Notes under the pieces: model-generated | What the model saw: only the letters and a program-made list of their open reading frames with translations | Told to the model about the DNA's origin: nothing | The model's database searches: none | In this document: piece after piece, positions 56,170 through 62,882 of the stretch | Layout: every line of letters starts with the position of its first letter | Numbering within the stretch: position 1 is the first letter of the stretch | Assembly: GCA_015179045.1 (NCBI GenBank) | Contig: WHUZ01000158.1 | Span: 1-62,882, forward strand | DNA: 62,882 nucleotides | Direction of reading: 5' to 3' | From: Kalaharituber pfeilii | Taxonomy: Eukaryota; Ascomycota; Pezizomycetes; Pezizales; Pezizaceae | Made by a program: the position numbers and the translations under genes

Positions 56170-57010
56170 GGCTGTCTACCAGGTTCAGCTCATTCTAGCT
56201 CATCTCATGGTGTCAGATCGGAGCTGTTGTAGGTATGAAACGCAGTTCATTCCACCTGATCTCACGCCAGTGGGTCGGGGCTGCCACATCTATCAAATTC
56301 AGCTCATTCTGCATTATCTCGTGGCGTCGAATCGGGCTGGCCGTACATGTCAAATTCACCTCATCTCTGGCCGTCGGGCCATACCTGCTCTACCAGTCAA
56401 ATTCTCAGCTCATTGCAGCTCATTTCGTGCCCTTGGGTCGGAACTGCCATACATATCTCATGCCGAAATGGCTGCCGAAATGGCTACTGAGTTCGCTGCC
56501 ACAATAGCTGCCGAAATGGCTACCGAAATGCGTACTGAAATGGCTGCTGAAAATGGCCGCTGAAATGGCTGCCAAAATACGTGCCGGAATGGCTACCAAA
56601 ATGCATGCAGAAAAGGCTGCTAAAATGGCAGCCGAAATGGCTACTGAAATGCGTGCTGAAATGGCAGCCAAAATGGCTATTGAAATGCATGCTGAAATGG
56701 CTGCTGAAATGGCCGCTGAAATGGCAGCCGAAATGGCTGCTGAAATGGCCGCTGAAATGGCAGCCAAAATGGCTACCGAAATGGCTACTGGAATGGCTAG
56801 GGCCAGCCATACCTGTGAAATTCAGCTTATTCCACTTTATCTTGTACCATCGGGTCGCACCGACTATACATATTAAATGTATGCTGCCATTGCACTGCAA
56901 AGCTGCGCTGCCATTGCACCGCAAAGCTGCGCTGCCATTGCGCTTCAAAAGTCCGGTGCCATTGTGCTTCCAAAGTGCGCTGCCATTGTGCTGTGAAAGT
57001 GCGTTGCCAT
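56170..57010 (+). repeat. 58-66-bp, 12-bp and 24-bp satellites, second module
   Basis: Duplicate of 30325-31015. The 12-bp array is roughly doubled (56458-56800) and the 24-bp array shortened. Confidence 0.8.
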
Positions 57011-57022
57011 TGCGTCTCATCA

Positions 57023-57067
57023 TGCCAAGAAACCATGGAGTGGCTGTAGCTCCATGGTTTCTTGGCA
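57023..57067. repeat. 19-bp inverted repeat, copy 3
   Basis: Duplicate of 31033-31077 with one C->T change at the base of an arm. Confidence 0.85.
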
Positions 57068-57102
57068 CAGGTGCTATCATAGTTTCTTGGCATAGGTGCT
57101 AT

Positions 57103-57153
57103 TTTTGTTTTTGTTGTCACGTGACCCCGCGCGCAGCTGCTCGCCAAGGCAGG
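57103..57153 (-). mobile_element. LINE-B tail-only insertion (51 bp)
   Basis: Impure poly(T), then 'gtcacgtgaccccgcgcgca...', matching the extreme 3' end of LINE-B (14803-14850). It is flanked by GCTAT (57098-57102 and 57154-57158). The first module has the empty site at about 31227-31231. Confidence 0.9.
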
Positions 57154-57403
57154 GCTATACATTTCATGATGTTGAAAGAGACTCGCCATACCTGTGATAT
57201 TGACCTCATTCTGCCATTCTCGTGTCATCGATTGGGCCCTATGGTACGTGTCAGATAATTTCGTGAATGAAAGGGACCCACCATACATATGAAATTGCAC
57301 TCATCATGCCACTGTCGTGCGGTCCAACGGGCCCTACGGTACGTGTCAGATTCAGCTCACGTTCACACATCTCAGGATGTTGAACGGGACCCGTCATATA
57401 TAT

Positions 57404-58414
57404 ATATATATTTTTTTTTTTTTTATTTCATTACTCGCATGCCGCCCTATGGGCTATGGCGAGGTTTATATATTCAAGGAATGTGTTATAACTAAACAAA
57501 AAGAAAAAAGGACCTATTACATGTGGGGGAAGTGAGCCGAGCCTGCCTTATTTCCTTCCTCTGGGAGGAGTGGTGGTCTTGTGGTGTCTCCTCCTCTTTG
57601 TGGGCGAAGCCGCCACCGGGGAGGGTCCCTCCGATAGCAACTGGTAGTAGTTAGAGCCGAGGGGTTCTGGCTCCGTCCCCGATGGTTCCGTGTCCACGTG
57701 AGTCACGCGGCTGAACCTCATGGGCGGTGGTGGCGGTGACGGGATCGCCGGGGTATCTATTGTTGTGATGGGGCTAAGCCCCAGTGGCTGAGTCGGTGGG
57801 TCCGCCGGGATCGTCTGTATATGCGTGATGGGGCTGAACCCCAATGGCTGTGTTGGCGGTGGCGGTGGTGGCGGCGGTGGTGCCGGAAATTCTCCCTGCA
57901 CCTTTAGGTTGGTGCCTTCTTGGAATTCGACGTAAAGGCGCGATCCTGCCTTCGGGAGGTTGTCGCTCCTGGTCCGGAATTTCCACAGTGCGACTAGGAC
58001 CGATCCCCAACCGATGCCTTGTCCTCTGGCTTGGAGCGAGTTCGTTAGGTCATCCCACTCCGGTATGAATTCATCCTCCCAGCCCTGGGGGGCCGTTTGT
58101 GTCTGTGGGATTCTTCCCGTGTGTTTTTGCTGCGGGGGAGTTGACTTCTTTCTCGGTGGCATTTCAATGGCTGGTGATGATATTGGTGCTTGGCGCCGAA
58201 AATGTGGTGGCAACGGAGGTGGTGAGCTGAGGATTCCCTCGAAAGTTTCCCCTCGGGGGAAAACTGTATTTTTGGGTGTTTGGGGATAAAAGGTAGATCA
58301 ACAGCCTCAGCTCGCTGAGAGCTATCGATCTATGTGATTTTCACTAGGGGGGACGTTGTGGTTGTGGAGTCGCTTCCAAACACTCGTCCTGAGGTGGTTG
58401 TTGTTGCTGTGTTG
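57404..58414 (-). mobile_element. LINE-A ORF1-only copy, same 5' end as 1546-3069
   Basis: The tail is at the left, with poly(T) about 57411-57424 and hairpin 57434-57463. The target CCGTCATATATAT is at 57391-57403 and 58415-58427. The 5' end ('gcaacaacaaccacctcagg' on the minus strand) matches that of 1546-3069. It carries only the N-terminal half of ORF1 and no ORF2. Confidence 0.9.
57548..58213 (-). pseudogene. LINE-A ORF1 N-terminal half, uninterrupted frame
   Basis: 221 residues from 'MPPHFRRQAPISSPAIEM'. A basic start (PPRKKSTPPQQKH) is followed by a conserved 'WEDEFIPEWDDLTNSLQARG' and 'GWGSVLVALWKFRTRSDNLP', then a Pro-rich linker with two 'QPLGFSPIT'-type repeats, and a basic end (TKRRRHHKTTTPPRGRK). 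The C-terminal domain present in other copies is missing, so this is an internally deleted ORF1. The W-rich segment recurs in 1546-3069. Confidence 0.6.
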
Positions 58415-58464
58415 CCGTCATATATATGAAATTGCACACATTGTCCTTACAGCCTCCACATACC

Positions 58465-58612
58465 AAACCACGACCACTGGGAAGCCACGACTGCCGGCAA
58501 GCCACGACCGCCGGCAAGCCACGACCGCCGGCAAGCCACGACCGCCGGCAAGCCATGAGCGCCGGCAAGCCAGGACCGCCGGCAAGCCATGACTGCCGGC
58601 AAGCCATCATTC
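58465..58612 (+). repeat. 17-bp array, ~9 units
   Basis: Units of 'aagccacgaccgccggc', expanded relative to 32432-32480. Confidence 0.9.
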
Positions 58613-59018
58613 AGCGCTTGCGAAACTACTGTTACCCTGAACTGGCCATATCCGGTCGCAGCACAAGCGCGCCGGCGCGTGACAATTGCAGCTCATCTTG
58701 TGCCCTTGCGTCGGAACAGCCATGTGTATCTAATGCTGAAATGGCTGCTGAGTTGGCAGCCGAAATAGCAGCCGAAAGGGTAGCCAAAATGGCAGCTGAA
58801 ATGGCAGCCGAAATGGAAGCTGAAATGGCTATCAAAATGCATGCTGAAAAGGCAGCTGAAATGGCAGCTGAAATGGCTACCGAAATGCATGCTGAGATGG
58901 CTGCTGAAATGGCCGCTAAAATGGCTGCTGAAATGGCGGCCAAAGTGACTGCCGAAATGGCTACCAAATACGTGCTGTAATGGCTGCCGAAATGGCTACC
59001 GAAATGCGTGCTGAAAAG
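58611..59018 (+). repeat. Leader and 12-bp satellite, copy near telomere
   Basis: 'cagcgcttgcgaaactactg', the 'gtgacaattgcagctcatct' leader, then about 20 units of 'gctgaaatggca' type, broken by the solo LTR at 59024. Confidence 0.82.
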
Positions 59019-59023
59019 GCTGG

Positions 59024-59255
59024 TGTTACGACCACTGTTACGGATTGCAACCGACCGTTTGCAAACCGTTGCACCAAAAGGTAGAACTACCGGTACCACC
59101 CGGTAGTGCGGTCGGTATATATAGGAGTATCCGTACGGGCCGGTCAGCGACTCGCTTACGTTTGCGCACGTGGTCAGGGATCTTGGCTCCCTTAGACGTC
59201 CACACGTACTAGTAATCAGCTTCCCTCTGGCGCCATGGCACGCCAAGCCGTGACA
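59024..59255 (+). mobile_element. Solo LTR (232 bp) in the 12-bp satellite
   Basis: TGTTACGACC...GCCGTGACA with 5-bp flanks GCTGG (59019-59023 and 59256-59260). A TATATATAGG box near 59115 gives plus orientation. Part of it recurs inverted at 51378-51477. Confidence 0.93.
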
Positions 59256-59872
59256 GCTGGTGAAATGGCTGCCCAGACGGCTACTGGAATGGCTACCGAG
59301 ATGGTGTCATAAACAGGTCCGGGTCGGGTCGGCGGGTCGGGATTTCGGGGTCTTAGGGGGTCCAGGGTACAGGATCCGGGTACGGGGCCGGCGGCAGGCA
59401 CCGGGGCGATTTCACAGCGGAGGCAGAGGCAGAGGCGGTCGGAGCTATGTGATGCCGAGAGGTAGATGTATTGAAAAGCTAAATACACACCTTGGGTAGA
59501 ATACAAGTTGGTGCGTGGAGAAGCAAGAGGGAGGAGGGCGGAGGGCCTCTTTTATAGAAGGCCCTCGGTGGCAAATCCAAGCAAAGAAACAAACGAGCAA
59601 ACAAACAAACGAAGTACATGGAAAACCAAGGAAACGACTGGAAGTACATGGAAGGCCAAGGAAATGACTGGAAGCGGGTAGAAGCATCAGAAATATCCGG
59701 GAATGAGCTCAGTGATACCTGTTGCTGGTGGATTCCGAGGTATTCCAGCAGGTTCTAAGGCTTTCCGGCAGGTTCGACGTCTGTTCGGCAGGGTCTGGGG
59801 ATCCGAGTTCTTCTACCAGATTCTGGCACGTTCTTCCGGTTCGGGTTTGTAAGCGATGACTAGAATGCTGGC

Positions 59873-60490
59873 CAACACAACCAATTTCACCGCCGCCACC
59901 ATCACCGAAGCCACAGGCGGCACCACCATCTCCACCACCTCCCCCGAGGAGCGAGACGAAGGGGAAGAAGAAGAAGACACATCCTCCTGCGGGGAACCGG
60001 GAGCCGACGCCGAAGCCAAAGGTCAGGACCGGCATCGTTGTACATGGGGTTGCGTTGAGGAGGGATTTGGGGAAGGTGCAACGGTGGCTGGGAGAGGACA
60101 ATAAGGACCTGAGGAAGATTGTTGGGGTTCGCTGGTTGAGACGGAAGGACTTACTGGTTGGGGAAGGAAAGAAGACGAGTTCGGTGGTAGTTTTTCTGGA
60201 GGACCAGCAGGACGTCGACAGGGTCAGGCTCGGAGGAAGATGGTTGAGGGCGTGCCGGTATGATGCCGAAAGGGGAAAGGGGTGAGGTAGACTGCTGGCC
60301 GCTTTCCCTCCCGCAAGACAAATGGAAACAGCGGGAAATACATGTAATTAGGACAGGGTTGAGGCTTGGGGTATTTAGGCGGGAAGCTTCTGTCGTTGTT
60401 ATTAACTTTTTTCTTATTTATATAGCACAGTATCGCCATAGCCCTTAGGGCGGCATGCGATTAAATGATATAAAAAAAAAAAAAAAAAAA
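59873..60490 (+). mobile_element. LINE-A copy nested in the reversed LTR
   Basis: 5'-truncated, hairpin 60432-60461, poly(A) to 60490, target TAGAATGCTGGC (59861-59872 and 60491-60502). Confidence 0.93.
59874..60285 (+). pseudogene. LINE-A ORF1 C-terminal domain, frameshifted
   Basis: The upstream Ser/Thr/Glu-rich frame reads to about 60020. The conserved domain continues from about 60020 in another frame: 'RTGIVVHGVALRRDLGKVQ', 'RWLGEDNKDLRKIVGVR', 'WLRRKDLLVGEGKK', 'VDRVRLGGRWLRACRYD', stop at 60283-60285. One frameshift separates the parts. Confidence 0.65.
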
Positions 60491-60676
60491 TAGAATGCTG
60501 GCGGCCATGTTGCTCCTGTGAGCTCACAGGTGTAGGGACATATATGGGAATGCTAGAAGGAGTATACCGAGTTACGAGGGGGTTAGAGTTAGCTGTACGT
60601 GTGCAAATACTGGCATATAGTTGATTGCAAGTATAGGACCGGAGCTGGAGGGTTTTGGGCGAGGGGTCCGATTACA

Positions 60677-61019
60677 GATGGCTAGTGAAATGGCTGGTAA
60701 AGTAGCTACCGAAATGGCTACTGGAATGGCGGAAGGCCTGACCCAACAGTACGAGATGAATATATGCTGCCATTGCACTGCGAAGATGCGCTACCATTGC
60801 GCTGCTCAAGTACGGTGCCATTGCACTGTTGCCATTGTGCTGCTACAAAGGTGCACGGCGAATGTATACTGCTATTGCACTCCGAAGATGTACTGCTATT
60901 GCACTGGGAAGATGTACAGCCATTGCGTGTTACGGGCGTGAGGGGCTAGGCTCCGGTAGGCGTTGGAAGGTACTGGATATCACGGCTACGGAGGAGTGTA
61001 TACGGCGGGCAGAAATGGC
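60677..61019 (+). repeat. 12-bp, 24-27-bp and 33-bp satellite, last block
   Basis: Short 12-bp run (60680-60735), then 'cactgcgaagatgcgctacc' units, then the start of the 33-bp satellite, cut by the LINE-A copy at 61035. Confidence 0.8.
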
Positions 61020-61139
61020 TACCGAGGTGTATATTTTTTTTTTTTTTATTTCATTACTCGCGTGCCGCCCTGGGGGCTATGGCAAGGTTATTTAGGTACA
61101 TGTGGAGATGTGTGAAAAACAAAATTAAACTAAAGGAAA

Positions 61140-62460
61140 CCCATTACTCCTGCCCTACCCATTCCAGTATCTCCGCGACGTTCATCTCCTTATCTGGTTG
61201 CCTTAGTCCTCCCGCCCCGTCTTTTATCTTTCCCCTCCATGTCTGACACTCGTTGGTTATGTGGGCTAGGTTCTCTGGTGCCCTCCCACACCATCGGCAT
61301 TCTGGTGAGTCCATCTTCCCTATGGCGTATCTCCACTCTTTGAGGCCCTCATTGCTGACGATGCCGGCCAGGGTTGCGATTCTCCTGCCATTGTCTATTC
61401 TGTGCAGGTGTCAGTAGGATAGACGAAGACGGTTCCTTTCATCGGCTCTAAGGTTTTTGGCTTCCTGTCTGATCTCTGCTTCTGTGGCAATGTCCTCTTC
61501 GTATTGTAGTGCCGTGCCTACCTTGGCTGCTCTGTCCGCCTCGGTATTGCTTTCTACCTACTTATGAGCCTTAATCCACATTACCGCGATGTCTTGGTCC
61601 CCTCTGGCGACTCGTCTCTCCCACCGTACCCGAACCTCTAGGGATGAGCCTTCTGCAGTCGGGTCCCCGCTGGCTATCTTTCGGAGTCTTGCGATTGCTG
61701 TGCAGGAGTCAGTAACAACCATTAACTCTCCTTCTTGTTCGAGTGCTTGGCCGATTGCGATCATCTCTCTATCATTCACGGTGCACCTTTTCCCTAGGTA
61801 AAGGGATTCGGCTTTGCCCTGGCAGTATGTCCCCGCTCCTGTCGAATTGTCCACTCGGTTCCCGTCGGTGTACGCGCTCTTCCATCCCTCATCCTCTTCC
61901 TTCGTAATGGCTTCTTCCCATTCCTCCTTGCTTGTATCGCTTGGGAGAAAAGGGAAAAAGTGTATCGGAAGAGGGTCTCGGTGTGATAGATCGCCGCTCA
62001 GGTATGTGGTATCCAGTAGCAGGTCTTGTACTGGTTCGTTGGCGAACCTCAGAGTCCGGGCTTCCACTCGTTCTTTCTGTTACGGAGGTGGTAAACGCAG
62101 GAAGTTACCGTCCGCCAGGTCAAAATGACACTTGACTAGTGATACTCGCTAGTCCTCTGCGTAGCTTATATAGTACTCATTATGCGACTGCGGCGCCTTT
62201 CCGGCTGTCGCATGTAGCTTATGTCGCATATACGCATTTCGTGTGTGCTTGCATTTTTCGCTTTTCACGTGCTCCATCGGCCGCCCACACTACGGTCGCG
62301 GTGAACCCGTAACACTTGCTCTCTGTGCGTGAAGGTCTCTACCATTTCTAAGTTGGCTATTCCTTCCACGATGTCTCTTTTGGTCCCCCAGGGTGCGCCG
62401 GTGATGTTCCTGGCCACCGTGTACTGCCATTTTTCCAGCTGTCTTAGCTTCTTTTCTTTC
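61140..62460 (-). pseudogene. LINE-A ORF2 C-terminal part: RT thumb, RNase H, zinc finger
   Basis: From the right: 'LEKWQYTVARNITGAPWGTK' (RT thumb, about 62440-62380). Then, after the solo LTR, 'ARTLRFANEPVQDLLL'. RNase H follows with Asp in SAYTDGN, Glu in VNDREMIAIG and Asp in VVTDSCTAIA (about 61900-61690), and 'VMWIKAHK' at its end. Stops follow (61555-61557 and near 61418). The C-terminal Cys/His motif CRWCGRAPENLAHITNEC is near 61300-61250. The LTR insertion and stops make it inactive. Confidence 0.88.
62078..62314 (-). mobile_element. Solo LTR inserted in the LINE-A ORF2
   Basis: TGTTACGG...CCGTAACA, 237 bp, with flanks CTTTC (62073-62077) and CTTGC (62315-62319), one mismatch. Related, reversed, to the block-S LTRs (shared 'ctagtcctctgcg', 'cggctgtcgcat'). 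It separates two halves of one LINE coding segment. Confidence 0.85.
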
Positions 62461-62477
62461 GGTACCGAGGTGTATAT

Positions 62478-62670
62478 GCTACGGGGCGAGATGGCTACGG
62501 AGGCGCATATACGGCGAGACGGAATTAGTAATGGCCATGGAGGTGTACATATGATTGGCCTCAGTCGCTACCGTGGTGTGTATACTATGGGCCGGAATGG
62601 CCATAGAGGTGTATATGCTACAGGCTGGAATGGCCGTGGAGGTATCTATACTATGGGCCGGAATTGCTGT
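62478..62670 (+). repeat. 33-bp satellite abutting the telomere
   Basis: About six units of the same satellite as 1-275, ending 'ccggaattgctgt' directly against the telomere repeats. Confidence 0.87.
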
Positions 62671-62703
62671 GGGTTAGGGTTAGGGTTAGGGTTAGGGTTA
62701 GGG

Positions 62704-62744
<41 letters not shown>

Positions 62745-62831
62745 GGTTAGGGTTAGGGTTAGGGTTAGGGTTAGGGTTAGGGTTAGGGTTAGGGTTAGGG
62801 TTAGGGTTAGGGTTAGGGTTAGGGTTAGGGG

Positions 62832-62867
<36 letters not shown>

Positions 62868-62882
62868 TTAGGTTAGGTTAGG
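62671..62882 (+). repeat. Telomere, (TTAGGG)n
   Basis: About 35 TTAGGG repeats with rare variants (TTTAGGG near 62721 and 62850, GGGGTTAGGG near 62828). The last ~20 bases read TTAGG. The G-rich strand running 3' to the window edge marks the right end of a chromosome. The terminal TTAGG units may be sequencing error. Confidence 0.97.

Larger units (their letters stand above)
59305..60676 (-). mobile_element. LTR-like repeat, reversed, split by LINE-A
   Basis: Reverse-orientation homologue of 276-1042. Starts TGTCATAAACAGG, ends CCGATTACA, with flanks GATGG (59300-59304 and 60677-60681). About 740 bp without the nested LINE-A copy. This is the only copy with a clean target duplication. Confidence 0.85.
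61035..62462 (-). mobile_element. LINE-A copy carrying ORF2 3' half, split by a solo LTR
   Basis: Poly(T) and hairpin (61057-61086) at the left show it belongs to LINE-A. The target TACCGAGGTGTATAT is at 61020-61034 and 62463-62477. It is the only copy here with ORF2 sequence, which links the ORF1-only elements to an autonomous LINE. Confidence 0.93.

Overview
This is the end of a fungal chromosome. The last ~210 bases are TTAGGG telomere repeats with the G-rich strand running 5'->3' to the right edge. The ~62.7 kb before it is subtelomeric DNA: satellites, minisatellites, solo LTRs, nested non-LTR retrotransposons (LINEs), DNA transposons with terminal inverted repeats (TIRs), and a few decayed spliced genes. 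Short GT-AG introns of 53-77 bp, a Tad1/L1-like LINE and a fungal-type TET/JBP dioxygenase gene point to a filamentous dikaryotic fungus. I cannot name the species. I found no rRNA, tRNA or CRISPR array.

The window is roughly two tandem copies of a ~30 kb subtelomeric module. In order, the first module holds: a 33-bp satellite with an LTR (1-3.5 kb); a 30-bp array (3.5-3.8 kb); a block carrying a solo LTR and a 58-bp array, present twice (4.2-7.3 kb); a 66/74-bp minisatellite with higher-order structure (7.5-9.6 kb); unknown gene A on the minus strand (11.1-14.0 kb); a 3.3 kb LINE ('LINE-B', 14.8-18.0 kb); unknown gene B on the plus strand (19.5-23.3 kb); a TIR element (24.9-26.1 kb); a TET/JBP-like dioxygenase gene (26.7-28.3 kb); an LTR; and satellites (29-33 kb). 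The second module repeats this from 33 to 59 kb. It lacks gene A and LINE-B, has gene B interrupted and truncated, carries a different TIR element, and has its own decayed dioxygenase copy. From 59 kb to the telomere there are solo LTRs, a nested LINE ('LINE-A') and satellite.

Because the two modules are so alike, one often serves as the empty-site control for insertions in the other. That gives precise insertion boundaries, target-site duplications (TSDs) and a relative order of events. LINE-A copies share a 3' hairpin with compensating base changes. Several LINE-A copies contain only 5' sequence, ORF1 and the 3' tail.

The most biologically interesting content is the dioxygenase gene, with an Asn where the iron-binding Asp is expected and a 43-bp minisatellite in its intron; the two unknown multi-exon genes A and B linked to it; and a G:C-to-A:T decay pattern, partly at CpG, among duplicated blocks. 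Every protein-coding gene I can assemble here carries at least one disabling change, so the locus looks like a graveyard whose working copies should lie elsewhere in the genome.
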